Below are positions 23,150-33,300 of a DNA stretch of 64,000 nt, piece by piece. Position 1 is the first letter of the stretch. Every line of letters starts with the position of its first letter. Below the pieces are notes generated by a model. The model ran no database searches, was not told the origin of the DNA, and saw only the letters and a list, made by a program, of their open reading frames with translations. Source of the DNA: Granulicatella seriolae (GTDB lineage: Bacteria > Bacillota > Bacilli > Lactobacillales > Aerococcaceae); contig NZ_JANHNZ010000006.1 of NCBI RefSeq assembly GCF_024543085.1, positions 35,806-99,805 on the forward strand. The letters are read 5' to 3'. Both the position numbers and the translations under genes were made by a program.

Positions 23150-25498
23150 TTATTGGTTAGCATCTTTTACTTTGGTAATAGGGGCAAAGCTAGCCAAGAG
23201 ACGCTTAATCCCCTCTGAAGGAAAGGCAATATCTAATTCTAGGCTGGTATCTTTTCCACTAGTTTTAACAACTGTTCCAATGCCCCATTTCTTATGTTCT
23301 GCTTTATCACCAACTTGCCACGTTTCCGTCTCTGCTGAGCTGGCACTAGCCTTGTGTGGTGTTGACATAGCCTTGTTGGCAACCATCCTAGAACGGTCGC
23401 TAGATGCATTCTTTTGAAATGACGATTGGGAACTTCTTGAAGAAGTGAATGAGCTACCTGTATACGTACTTTCTTTATAAGAGGAGCCGCCGTATGAAGA
23501 GGTCTTACCATAAGAAGATCCATACCCTCCGCTATAGCCATTTGACAGGCTTCCACGGCTTTCGTCTAAAAGTTTAGGATCAATCTCATCGATAAAACGA
23601 GAGGCTCTATTGGATTGGGTTCTGCCGTAAAGTAGGCGGGAATAGGCATTGGTTAGATATAGTTTTTCCTCTGCACGAGTAATGCCTACATAGGCCAAAC
23701 GACGCTCTTCTTCCACATCATCGTTTTCCATAATAGAGCGACTTGATGGGAAAATACCGTCTTCCATACCGACCAAGAAAACGACTGGAAACTCTAGCCC
23801 CTTAGCAGCATGCAGGGTCATCATGGTGACAGACCTGCCCTCTTGGTCTTGCGTATCAGAATCACTAACCAAGGCTAGGTCAGTTAAAAACTGAATGAGT
23901 GCCGGCTCTTCACTTTCCAAGTCCAAGCGGTCCTTTTCAAATTGTTTAGCCACAGAAATGAACTCTTGAATATTTTCAATTCGAGCATCGGACTCTAAGT
24001 TGTTGGCTAACTGTAGTTGTTGAATATAGCCCGTATGTTTGATAAATTCTTCAATCAATTCACTGAACGGTAAAAATTCTTGCATTTTGGCTATATCTTC
24101 ATAGATTTTAGCAAAGTCGCTAATCCCTTTACCAGCCTTGCCTTTGATATTGGCTAAGACGCTATTTCGGCTAGCTTCTAGTAAGGACATATCGTGCATG
24201 CTAGCAAAATCAGCTAATTTCTCTAGACTGGCTGGGCCTACCCCTCTTTTTGGGGAGTTGATAACCCGTCTAAAACTCATGTCGTCATAGGGATTAATCA
24301 AAAGCCGTAGATAAGCTAGAATATCCTTGATTTCTAAGCGGTCGTAGAATCGTTGTCCACCGACCATACGGTAAGGCATATTGGCTTTTAAAAGGCGTTC
24401 TTCCAAAATACGTGATTGGGCATTGGTTCTGTATAGTATGGCAAAATCATCATAGTTCATTCGCTGATTGGCTATGTGCTCTTGGATTTGACTGACAACA
24501 AAGAGAGCCTCATCTTGTTCGGACTGTGCTCGGTAATAGCTAATCTTTTGCCCTTGGTCATTCTCTGTCCAAAGATTCTTTTCTTTTCGTTGTTGATTAT
24601 TTTGAATGACTTGATTAGCCGCTTCTAATATGACTTTGGTTGAGCGGTAATTTTGTTCTAAGAGCACGACTTTTGCGTTGGGGTAATCTTTTTCAAAGTC
24701 TAAGATATTCTCCATATTAGCTCCACGCCAGCCATAAATACTTTGGTCAGCATCTCCTACAACGCAGATATTTTTTAGTTTTTCAGCTAGGAGTTTGACG
24801 AGTTTGTATTGGGCATGATTGGTATCTTGGTACTCATCCACATGAATATACTGGAACTTGTTTTGGTAGAAGCTTAAGGTTTCAGGGAATTGTTGGAAGA
24901 GTTGAACCGTTAGCATGATGAGGTCATCAAAGTCCATGCTCATACTTTGTTTGAGTTCTTTTTGGTAGTCTTTATAGATTTTTGCCACTATTGAGTCGAT
25001 ATAGCCCTTGTTGTAGCTTTCAAATTCATTTGGGCCTAAGAGGTCATTTTTGGCTTGGCTAATCTTGCCTAAAACCATCTGATGGCTAAATTTATCGGAA
25101 TCGATATTTTGTTTTTTCATGATACGTTTAACAAGGGTTTGTTGTTCGCTAGGATCGCTGATAGTGAACGTTCTAGCATAGCCTAGTTTTTCGCATTCCC
25201 GTCTGAGGATGCGAACACACATGGAGTGAAAGGTTGACACCCACATATCTTGTGCTTGGCTACCTACTAATTTTTCCACCCGTTCTTTCATCTCTCTAGC
25301 AGCCTTATTGGTGAAGGTGATAGCTAGAATATTCCACGGATTCACGTCATATTCTTGTAAGAGATAGGCCATTCTATGAGTTAGAACTCGTGTTTTACCA
25401 CTTCCAGCACCTGCCATAATCAGCAAGGGGCCTTCCACATGTAAAACAGCTTCTTTTTGTCTGGGGTTCATACCTTGAACAAGTTTTAGATTTGTCAC
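23150..25498 (-). CDS. pcrA: ATP-dependent DNA helicase PcrA (UvrD/Rep family)
   Basis: 782 residues of superfamily-1 helicase. Motif I AGAGSGKT (about residues 31-38), Walker B DEYQDTN, motif III GDADQSIYGWRGA, motif IV LEQNYRS, motif V TLHAAKGLEFP and motif VI VGITRAEEKLYL are all in place. A Ser/Tyr/Gly-rich linker (about 650-720) joins the core to the C-terminal Tudor-like domain (WQVGDKAEHKKWGIGTV), as in Gram-positive PcrA. It is essential for rolling-circle plasmid replication and repair. First gene of the pcrA-ligA-camS group. Confidence 0.97.
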   Translation of the reverse strand: MTNLKLVQGMNPRQKEAVLHVEGPLLIMAGAGSGKTRVLTHRMAYLLQEYDVNPWNILAITFTNKAAREMKERVEKLVGSQAQDMWVSTFHSMCVRILRRECEKLGYARTFTISDPSEQQTLVKRIMKKQNIDSDKFSHQMVLGKISQAKNDLLGPNEFESYNKGYIDSIVAKIYKDYQKELKQSMSMDFDDLIMLTVQLFQQFPETLSFYQNKFQYIHVDEYQDTNHAQYKLVKLLAEKLKNICVVGDADQSIYGWRGANMENILDFEKDYPNAKVVLLEQNYRSTKVILEAANQVIQNNQQRKEKNLWTENDQGQKISYYRAQSEQDEALFVVSQIQEHIANQRMNYDDFAILYRTNAQSRILEERLLKANMPYRMVGGQRFYDRLEIKDILAYLRLLINPYDDMSFRRVINSPKRGVGPASLEKLADFASMHDMSLLEASRNSVLANIKGKAGKGISDFAKIYEDIAKMQEFLPFSELIEEFIKHTGYIQQLQLANNLESDARIENIQEFISVAKQFEKDRLDLESEEPALIQFLTDLALVSDSDTQDQEGRSVTMMTLHAAKGLEFPVVFLVGMEDGIFPSSRSIMENDDVEEERRLAYVGITRAEEKLYLTNAYSRLLYGRTQSNRASRFIDEIDPKLLDESRGSLSNGYSGGYGSSYGKTSSYGGSSYKESTYTGSSFTSSRSSQSSFQKNASSDRSRMVANKAMSTPHKASASSAETETWQVGDKAEHKKWGIGTVVKTSGKDTSLELDIAFPSEGIKRLLASFAPITKVKDANQ

Positions 25499-25668
25499 AG
25501 GAGACTTCCTTTCATCTTGGGTTTTTGAGACTTGGTTCGTTAGGTTTAGTTGAAGAGCGACATCTCAGACAGTCGATGTGGTGATTCTTTTGGAATAGCT
25601 TCCCCAAAAAAAATCACCACACCCACCGATAACTGATATTTATGGCTAGAAGATGCCTATCAACCAAG

Positions 25669-26787
25669 TTACTTGGTCTGGAAAATGTCACAGGTGTCGA
25701 TTTCATTTAACAAATCCACACTGGAATCGCCACTTAAACGTAAAACTCCCACAATGTCATCTGCTTGGCTAGCTTGTCGGTTAAAATACTCCACTTCCCA
25801 AGACGGTTTGATTAAGCTTAACAAGTCAATTTTTTGCATCATATGTTGATAGATAGGGATAAGGATGGTCTCTTTTTTTAACTCTACTGAATTGATGGGA
25901 AGACTGACCGCCAAACGCACCATCAGCTGCGCCGTTGAATAGTCAATCTGTTTTTGGCTGAACCATTGATTGGGCAGAGGCAAACGGTCCACCTTGTCAA
26001 CATAAAAAATACCATTGGTCGCCATAAAGATGTTTAAACTAACCAGACCAGTACCATTTACCCCTTCCAGTACCTTATAAGCAATCCGTTTTAGTTCAAT
26101 TACCCATTCAGGATTCATCCGTTTTGAGGCAATAGAAAATTTCAATCGTCCGTTTACATAAGTGTTTTCAGTAATTGGTAAAATAGTCTGATGATTGTCA
26201 AAATCTTTGATAACAGACACGGTAAATGAGCGCTTAGTAGGTAACCAAGCCGTTAGCATGCAAGGTTGAGTCGTAACCATTTCTAAGACATGATCGTCCA
26301 TATCATGGTCGTAAATCATATACGTCTCCTCTTTTCCTTGCGGGCGATTAGCCGTTAAGGTTGCTGGAAAGCCGATACTGGTTAGGGCGCTTGGTAGTTC
26401 TCCAACAGTCGTAATCAAACTGTAGGGTGCTAGATTGATAGCTCGCTCTTCTAAAAAAAGCTTTTCGACTAATCGGTTTTGTGCCACTTCTGCCAACTCA
26501 AAGGATTGATAGATACGAGTTTTACTGCTGAGTGCAAACTGAATATCGATATCCACAGCATTGCTTAATATCAAGAGCGCGTCAACCGTTTGGGCAAAGT
26601 CCATCAAGGCTTGTTTGTCCTCGTAGCTCCCAACTGTTTGTGAATCTGCTGCCGGAAAATCCATTTCAGCCTCTGTCCGATAGATAAAAGCTTCATATCC
26701 AGCTAGCTGTACGGCTTGTATAATTGACAGGTTCTGTGAGCTCCCCCCTATGATTCCAACTCTGTGACCTGGTAGTAACTGACTCAT
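25669..26787 (-). CDS. PurK-like ATP-grasp protein (divergent)
   Basis: 372 residues from the ATG at 26787, which has GAGGGGTG upstream; a GTG three codons earlier is possible. The N-terminal PreATP-grasp domain (LPGHRVGIIGGSSQNLSIIQAVQLAGYEA) and the central ATP-grasp region resemble 5-(carboxyamino)imidazole ribonucleotide synthase. But key ATP-grasp stretches are poorly conserved (for example MATNGIFYVDKVDRLPLPNQW in place of the usual NEIAPRPHNSGH). No pur genes lie nearby, so it may have lost or changed activity. Confidence 0.65.
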   Translation of the reverse strand: MSQLLPGHRVGIIGGSSQNLSIIQAVQLAGYEAFIYRTEAEMDFPAADSQTVGSYEDKQALMDFAQTVDALLILSNAVDIDIQFALSSKTRIYQSFELAEVAQNRLVEKLFLEERAINLAPYSLITTVGELPSALTSIGFPATLTANRPQGKEETYMIYDHDMDDHVLEMVTTQPCMLTAWLPTKRSFTVSVIKDFDNHQTILPITENTYVNGRLKFSIASKRMNPEWVIELKRIAYKVLEGVNGTGLVSLNIFMATNGIFYVDKVDRLPLPNQWFSQKQIDYSTAQLMVRLAVSLPINSVELKKETILIPIYQHMMQKIDLLSLIKPSWEVEYFNRQASQADDIVGVLRLSGDSSVDLLNEIDTCDIFQTK

Positions 26788-26828
26788 TTCTAACACCCCT
26801 CATCCCCATTTGTTAACTTCTATGTCCT

Positions 26829-27530
26829 CTAACTTTTTTCCTGTAAGTGTTGGTTCTCTTCTTTAGTTCTGTACTTAATCATTTTTTCTTTGAATAGTTC
26901 ACCATTGGAAGGCGGTGTGTAGGTAACGGCATTAGCCCCCGCTTCGATGACTTGACGAATGGTCTCCTCTGTTGGGCCACCTGTAGCCATAATTGGTACA
27001 TCTGGAAAGTCTTGGCGCAGCTTGCGAACGATTTCTGCCGTATTAGGGCCACCGGAAACATTAAGGATATCCACTCCGGCATCCAAGCGTGGTTGAATGG
27101 CTGATTGACTAGAAACTACCGTGTAGATAATTGGAATATCCACCATTTGATCAATTTTTTCGATGGTTTCTGCTGGAGTTGGTCCATTAACAACCACAGC
27201 CATAGCCCCTTCAGACTCGGAAAATAGGCTCATATTTGCTGAACGAAATCCAGTTGTTAGACCGCCTCCCACACCAGCGAAAACCGGAATAGAAGACACC
27301 ACCATAATACTCTTGATGATGGTTGGACTAGGTGTAAAGGGATAGACAGCCAAAACAGCATCGGCATCTGTGTTGCTGATAATGGAAACGTCGGTTGAGA
27401 ATAAGACCGAACGAATGCGACGACCATAAATTCTTATACCGGAACAAGAGCGAATAATATCTGGAACATGAACAATCTCTCTACGTAGATCAGACATGAC
27501 AGATGGGATGTTTACTTTATCTTTGGTCAT
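26829..27530 (-). CDS. Conserved TIM-barrel protein, function unknown
   Basis: 233 residues. Repeating beta-alpha pattern with VFAGVGGGLTTGFRSA, GVDILNVSGGPNTAEIVRKL, PIMATGGPTEETIRQVIEAGANAVTYTPP: phosphate-binding Gly-rich loops at the C-terminal end as in ThiG/KDPG-aldolase-like barrels. Some databases label such proteins hydrolase, with no support I know of. It starts 42 bases before the PurK-like gene and probably shares its operon. ATG with GGAGAAATG upstream. Confidence 0.7.
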   Translation of the reverse strand: MTKDKVNIPSVMSDLRREIVHVPDIIRSCSGIRIYGRRIRSVLFSTDVSIISNTDADAVLAVYPFTPSPTIIKSIMVVSSIPVFAGVGGGLTTGFRSANMSLFSESEGAMAVVVNGPTPAETIEKIDQMVDIPIIYTVVSSQSAIQPRLDAGVDILNVSGGPNTAEIVRKLRQDFPDVPIMATGGPTEETIRQVIEAGANAVTYTPPSNGELFKEKMIKYRTKEENQHLQEKS

Positions 27531-27618
27531 TACATTTCTCCTTTATCAAAAAGCAACCTAGGATTTAGGTTACGAATTATTTCTTTTATCATATAGCTAG
27601 CAATGGTGTCCACCCCCA

Positions 27619-28278
27619 CTAGTTCTTGCTCGACTCCACTGGTGTCGGTGGCAATGTATCGTACTCTTGTAGGTTATATTCCTCAATCATTTGAATCAAT
27701 TTTTCTGCATAAGTTGGGTCCGTTGCATATCCCGCTGTTACTAAGGCATGAGCCGCTTCTTTGTAGTTGCTAGCTTGTAAAACTGGCTGGTAGAGATTGG
27801 GATTCCAGTCTACACCCTCCACCATCAGCATGGCATAATCCACAATCGACTCCTTCCATGAAGAAAAGACACGAAAACGACCAGTAATCTGCACCCATTG
27901 CCCATCGTGAAATTCCGAAGTTTCCAAATCAACACTAGGACTTGCACCACTACCTTTCATTCCATACAGATTATAATATTGTGCTGCCAAAGAACTAGTT
28001 CCCCAGTCACTCTCTAAAATGGCTTGGGATAGACTAATACTGGGCAAGACACCATACTCTTTGTAGACTTCTTGGGTAATTGGAGCTAAGGTTTCAATAA
28101 ATTGTCGTTTCTCTGCCGCTACATCTGGTTGAGGCGGTTGGCTATTAACGGCTGACAGAACACCTACAATAATCACACTGACCAAAGAAAGCAAGCCTAA
28201 AACAATTACTTGCGCTGATAGTCGGAAGCCTCTTTTAGCGTGGTAGATCATCTTTTTTTTCTTATATTTTTTCGCCAC
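27619..28278 (-). CDS. Cell-wall glucosaminidase (GH73)
   Basis: 219 residues. A basic N-terminus and one membrane anchor (about 20-42, LSAQVIVLGLLSLVSVIIVGVLSAV) lead into a GH73 domain: the catalytic Glu is in SQAILESDWGTSSLA (about residues 83-97), followed by YYNLYGMKGS and ATDPTYAEKLIQMIEEY. It cleaves N-acetylglucosaminyl bonds in peptidoglycan and has no wall-binding repeats. Monocistronic. Confidence 0.92.
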   Translation of the reverse strand: MAKKYKKKKMIYHAKRGFRLSAQVIVLGLLSLVSVIIVGVLSAVNSQPPQPDVAAEKRQFIETLAPITQEVYKEYGVLPSISLSQAILESDWGTSSLAAQYYNLYGMKGSGASPSVDLETSEFHDGQWVQITGRFRVFSSWKESIVDYAMLMVEGVDWNPNLYQPVLQASNYKEAAHALVTAGYATDPTYAEKLIQMIEEYNLQEYDTLPPTPVESSKN

Positions 28279-28389
28279 ATTGTCTCCTTAAACGTCATTT
28301 AAAAGTACACATGAAAAATCCTATTCATTGAACAATTTTACCATAAACTCACCCAGATAGCCGTCAATTTTATTCGATTTTAATGTTTA

Positions 28390-28926
28390 CTATTCTGTTA
28401 CAGCCTTAATTTCTTGTAAAGTATCTTTAGAATAGTCGTCAAACCATTCTAATAAGGTCACTTTTTCTGATTCAATTTGTTGGCGTACTAGGCTTGGTAG
28501 GTGTAACTCGATAATGTCTTGGTAGCTCCAAAAACCATAATTGACGGAAATTCTTAGGGTAGTGAGGTGCTGTTTCTTAATGCCTTGAACCTTATCAGCA
28601 TTACGCCACTCGACAGTTGCCACTCCTCGTTGAATCCATTTTGTAGCGGTGTGGAACTTCAGCTGCTTGTACTCTGCGACAGGATCTGCGGCTACTTCAG
28701 GGAATATTTCCGCATTGCGACAAACCTTGCGTACCAACATCCATTCATAATCAGTAAAAAGAACAGATAGAATCTGCATGTTATCGTACTTGAGACCTTG
28801 TTGACCTTTTTTCCAGCGGTCCCAACTTTGAGGGCTGATGCCTAATTCGTTGCTATAAAAAGCTTTCTCGTTAACGTATTGCTCCTTAACGGCTTCTAAG
28901 ACTAATTGTACTAACGCTTCATTCAT
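28390..28926 (-). CDS. Small HTH-like protein of unknown function
   Basis: 178 residues from the ATG at 28926 with AAGGAGG six bases upstream. Residues 1-60 read like a degenerate XRE helix-turn-helix (FYSNELGISPQSWDRWKKGQQGLKYDNMQILSVLF), and the rest is a mixed domain I do not recognise, rich in Trp and charged residues (TATKWIQRGVATVEWRNADK). Possibly a DNA-binding regulator. Divergent from the ArAE-family gene. Confidence 0.55.
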   Translation of the reverse strand: MNEALVQLVLEAVKEQYVNEKAFYSNELGISPQSWDRWKKGQQGLKYDNMQILSVLFTDYEWMLVRKVCRNAEIFPEVAADPVAEYKQLKFHTATKWIQRGVATVEWRNADKVQGIKKQHLTTLRISVNYGFWSYQDIIELHLPSLVRQQIESEKVTLLEWFDDYSKDTLQEIKAVTE

Positions 28927-29081
28927 GATATTTCCTCCTTGCACTTATCTTTTTATTGTTTACCTATGCCTATTATACACTTAATACGTGTATAATTGAA
29001 AGTAATTTCCTTGTTTTTACACTTAAAATGTGGTATTTTTTTCTTAAAGATGGTTTTATCACATTGGAAAGGATGAATTTT

Positions 29082-29585
29082 ATGCCAAGCAAACCTCAAA
29101 GTCCATTTCATATCGGCTTGCGAACCACCAAAACAGCTATTTCTGTAGGGCTTTGTGTTCTCTTGTTCAAATTGATCAATCGTGGTTCCCCCATGTTGGC
29201 GGCAATTTCCTCGATATTTACCTTACGAACGGACCATAATGAGACAGTTACCTTTGGAAAGGTCCGTGTTTTTGGGAATATTTTGGGTGGTGTCTTAGCA
29301 GCTATTTTTATTTACATAAAAGTTTCTTTGAGTCTAGGAGGATATGCCGATATTATTTTTGCGCCACTAGCGGTCATTATCATCATCCTCTTTAGCAACC
29401 AGTTCAACCCTTCTGGTATTATCAGCACCTGCGCCACCTTTTGCGTCATCTACTTTAATGTGGAAAATGATGAAAATATTTCATTTGCCATCCAACGTGT
29501 TTTAGATACGGTGATTGGCGCCATCATTGCGATTGTGGTGAATATCGTGCTACCAAATCATTATGCAGATAAGAAGGCTAGCTAA
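29082..29585 (+). CDS. Aromatic-acid exporter family (ArAE/FUSC) membrane protein
   Basis: 167 residues from the ATG at 29082, chosen since GGAAAGGATG lies seven bases upstream; earlier ATGs have no site. The short Firmicutes form of the family: four to five hydrophobic helices, with IGLRTTKTAISVGLCVLLF first and the conserved RVFGNILGGVLAAIF and QRVLDTVIGAIIAIVVN motifs. It lacks the large soluble half found in some members. Transport is inferred from family. Repeat copy 3 begins 22 bases past the stop. Confidence 0.8.
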   Translation: MPSKPQSPFHIGLRTTKTAISVGLCVLLFKLINRGSPMLAAISSIFTLRTDHNETVTFGKVRVFGNILGGVLAAIFIYIKVSLSLGGYADIIFAPLAVIIIILFSNQFNPSGIISTCATFCVIYFNVENDENISFAIQRVLDTVIGAIIAIVVNIVLPNHYADKKAS

Positions 29586-29606
29586 ATGGTCTGCATTATC
29601 ACTAAA

Positions 29607-29696
29607 CAAAAGAGTTTCTGAAAAATATATCCGAAATCGAAAAGACGGTGCTGTCTTACACCATTATTTCGGATAAATTTTTCAGAAACTCTTTTG
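29607..29696 (+). repeat. Stem-variable repeat, internally deleted copy 3
   Basis: Arms 29607-29637 and 29666-29696 pair with a single mismatch over 31 bases, again with a private stem sequence (CAAAAGAGTTTCTGAAAAAT). The core is reduced to about 28 bases (GACGGTGCTGTCTTACACC). It ends CTCTTTTGT and lies 3' of the ArAE gene, so it resembles a terminator built from the element. Confidence 0.85.
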
Positions 29697-29766
29697 TATT
29701 ATGATAGGACTATCTACCTAGCTATCTCATTTTTGATTGCTTATCTAGGGGCTCCTTTTTCGTTTG

Positions 29767-30145
29767 AATTATGAGAAAACTTATCTATTTTAGCTCATTT
29801 ACTGGGAGTAGGAGTACTCTATTCCCAGTAAACCACCTGTTTTGAGCCTGTTTTCTCATAATTCGTCATTATTTGAGCCTTTTTGTTCTTTTAGGGCTAT
29901 AATTAGAAGGATTTATGAGAAAACTTATCTATTTTGGCTGATTTACTGGGAGTAGGAGTACTCTATTCCCAGTAAATCATCAGTTTTGGGCCTGTTTTCT
30001 CATAATTCATCATTATTTGAGCCTTTTTGTTCTTTTAGGACTTAAATTAGAGGGATTTATGAGAAAACTTATCTATTTTAGCTCATTTACTGGGAGTAGA
30101 ACACTTCTATTCCCAGTAAATCATCAGTTTTGAGCCTATTTTCTC
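29767..30145. repeat. Three-unit array of nested palindromes (type A), period 144 bp
   Basis: Units start at 29767, 29911 and 30055, exactly 144 bases apart. Each is about 95 bases: outer arm ATTATGAGAAAAC, internal loop, inner stem TTTACTGGGAGTAG with its complement CTATTCCCAGTAAA, then GTTTTCTCATAAT. Spacers of about 50 bases (ending TTTGAGCCTTTTTGTTCTTT plus about 20 bases) are similar to each other. The outer stem is 12-14 bp and the inner stem 13-14 bp, with a variable tip (GGAGTACT or AACACTT). There is no gene inside. It lies between the convergent ArAE and FtsX-type genes. Confidence 0.9.
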
Positions 30146-30328
30146 ATAATTCGTCAATACTCATCTTTTCAATGTCTAAATGAAAGCTCATAAATACAAG
30201 GGGAAAGCTCAGCCACACACCATAATACCTTGCCCCCCTTTTTAACAGAGAAATGAAACGGGATTGGGCAAAAATTCCAGACTGCGATTCAAGAAAAGAG
30301 TTTTGCGCAACTATCTCATTTGTGAGGA

Positions 30329-30374
30329 GAAATAAGCTCCAGAAATCAACCATCTGATTTCTGGAGCTTATTTC
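30329..30374 (-). terminator. Terminator-like hairpin after the FtsX-type gene
   Basis: GAAATAAGCTCCAGAAATCA (30329-30348) pairs perfectly with its complement at 30355-30374, around a six-base loop. It starts nine bases past the permease stop. The T tract after it is weak (TTATTTCTCC). Confidence 0.65.
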
Positions 30375-30382
30375 ATTATCTT

Positions 30383-33300
30383 TTATTCTTCTGCTTTCAA
30401 AGCTTCTACCATGTTAACTTTTAGTAATTTCCTATGCATTGCTAGCATAACTACGCTAGAGAAGACTAAGGTCAGAACTGCCGAATAGAGGTAGCTAAGC
30501 CATGAAACTTGAGCTGGGAATAGCATGAGGTCGATCTCAGCCGTTTTCAATACGAAGATATTCAGGACAGCACCTAAAGCAGACCCAAATGCAATCCCTA
30601 AAATAGTTAGAATGAACAGCTCATGGAAGATATACATGGACACTTCTTTTGGGTAAAAACCTAGAACTTTAATGGTCGATAACTCTCTTAACCGCTCAGA
30701 AATGTTGATGTTACTCAAGTTATAGAGAACGATAAAGGCTAGAGTAGCCGCTGAAACAATTAAGACGATAGTAATAATGTCCAAGCTGGCTATCGTATCT
30801 TTAAAGGACGTCACGATGGAGCCCATTTGCATGACGGATAGAACGCCTTTTTCTTCGTTTAGCTTCCTTGAAAATGTAGCTTGTTCACTTTCATTGCCTT
30901 TTAGTTTAAGGAAGACTGTGTTTTCGATAATCGGTTTCTTCAAAGCTTCACTATAAGTGGTTGGTGACACATAGAGTCGGTGCTCTAAGTAATTCTCCGT
31001 AATGCCAGCTACAGTGAAGGTATAGGTTTTGTCGGTTGTATCCTTCACAGTTGCCGTATCTCCTACTGATAGCCCTAACAATTTGGCTAGTTTCTCTGTG
31101 ATGATGGCACCTGATTCTGGCAAGGTGAGCGACTGCCCGTCCCTACGCTGTCTGAGGTGGACTAGAGCAGAAAAATCTCCCTCCAACGGTGCAAGGACCG
31201 TCACCTGCTGGTTGTTTTCCCCATCGATTACCAAATCAATTTGGCTAGTGCTAGCAGTAAAGAGACTTTCTACTTCTGAATTGGCTAACAAAGAGGACTC
31301 TAGCTGATCCTTTTGTTCTTGGCTAGCATCATCGGCATAGGATACGATGGTTGTATAGGTGGTCAATTCCTCGAACTGCTTGCTAGCAAGTCCGGAAATA
31401 GAATCTGAAATCCCAAATCCTGTTACAATCAAGGCGGTACATCCGGCTATTCCGATAACCGTCATAGAGTTTCTGCCTTTGTAACGGAAGAGGTTCCTCA
31501 TGGTAATCTTTCTACTGAAACTCAATCGATTCCAAATAAAGCCGATTCGTTCTAATAAAATTCGGTGCCCCTGTTTTGGTGGTCGTGGTCGCATCAGACT
31601 AGCGCCACTTTCTCTAAAGGTTCTTACTCCTGCAAGAGCAACGGCACCCAAAGTACAAGAGAAGGCCATCAGTAAAGACAGTATAGTGTAGGACCAATAA
31701 CTACTAATCGTGAAGTCGGCAAAATTATAGAGACTGGAATAAGCATTGAAAATAACTCTCGGAAAAAGCTGGTAACCAATCGCTAAGCCCAAAACCGAAC
31801 CAATTAGTGCCGCTAAACCAGCATAAACCAAATATTTTTTAGCAATGTCAAAGTTGCCATAGCCCAAACCCTTCATGGTTCCAATTTGGGATCGGTGTTC
31901 ATCTACCATCCGTTTCATGGTGGTGAAGCTGACTAAGGCAGCTACCAAGAAAAAGAAGAGAGGTACGATACGAGCGATAGCCGACATACGGTCAGCGTTG
32001 GCTGCATACTCTTGATAGCCGGGGTTGATGGTGCGGTCAAAGAAATAATATTCTGGTTCTGCCAGATCTTCCAAGTCCGCATTGGCTTTAGCAATGTCTA
32101 CCTCTCCCTTATCAATATCTGGCTGATGTTCCGCTTTGGTTTTAGTAAAGGTTTCTAAACCTTCTTGGTATTCTTTCTCCGAAGCGTCTAGCTTTTCTTT
32201 GGCTTGGTCCAATTGTTCCTGACCGCTGATACGTTGGCTAGACAAGGTTTCTTGCCCATTTGCCCACTGCTCATAACCAGCTTCCCATTGTGCTTGGGAG
32301 TTTTCCAACTGCGCTTTACCAGCCACTAGTTGCGTTTCTTGAGCTTGTAAATCAGCTTTGGCCTGCTCGAACTGAGTCATAGCTCCTTCTAATTTACTTT
32401 TCGTTTGGTCGATTAATCCTTGAATTTCTTCTTTGGGAATAAAAGCAGTCGCATAAGCTTGTAAGAGAATTTGCCATGCTTCGGGGTCACCGTTAGCTGC
32501 ACGAACCATCATGGCTTGCTTTTCTTCCGGTGTAAATGGTGGTGGTGCTGGAACATAGATAATAATGGTATCTGGTATACTCTCCTGACTGGAAGAGTCT
32601 GAAGAGCTAGATGAGTCCGATGAACTTGATTCCGTTGGTGGTTTTGGCTTATCTGGGTTAGGAATTTCCATAGGTCGGTCAGGGATTGGTACCACCTTAA
32701 TGGCATTGAATTGTGCCTGAATCTGGTTGATCTGTTCCAGTCCTGCTCGTACCTGTTGCTCAACAACAGCTTCTTGACTAGCTAGTTGCGCCTTCCCTTG
32801 ATCCAAGAGCGCCTTGTTTTGATAATAGGTTTGCCAGCCACTATCAATCTCAGCTTTTGAACTGTCCAACTGGCTCTTAGACTCGTCTAATTTAGCCTGA
32901 CCTTGGCTAATCTTGTTTTGGAAATCATTGAGATTGGTCTGATAGGTTTTCCAGCCTTCGTCCAACTCTTTGCGTCCATCAGCTAATTTCTTCTCAGCAT
33001 CACTAATAGCTTTTTTGGCATCATCAATTTTCTTTTGCCCGTCTTGAATCTTCAAACGTGCCTCTTCCTTGATGGTATTGATACGAGCCAAGGGTTGTCC
33101 ATTCATCAATATTTCAGCTAAGTCAATTAATTCCTTAACCTTATCTTTGTAGTCGTCTCCATTAAAATTCAGGCCAGCTAAAGCATTCTGACGCACAAAG
33201 ACCTCAGTATAGACTTCTCCTTTGATATCGTCTGGTATAACATAGGCAAAGCCATCAATCAGGCTAGAACTTTGTGGCGAAGAACGGTTAAACTGTTGAA

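Noticed and set aside
29767..30145. The regular arrays as CRISPR
   Set aside because: Units are about 95 bases with nested palindromes, spacers in the first array resemble each other, and no cas gene is in the window.
30144..30353. 69-codon frame on the minus strand
   Set aside because: It runs through the end of the nested-palindrome array and a hairpin, has no binding site and no recognisable domain.
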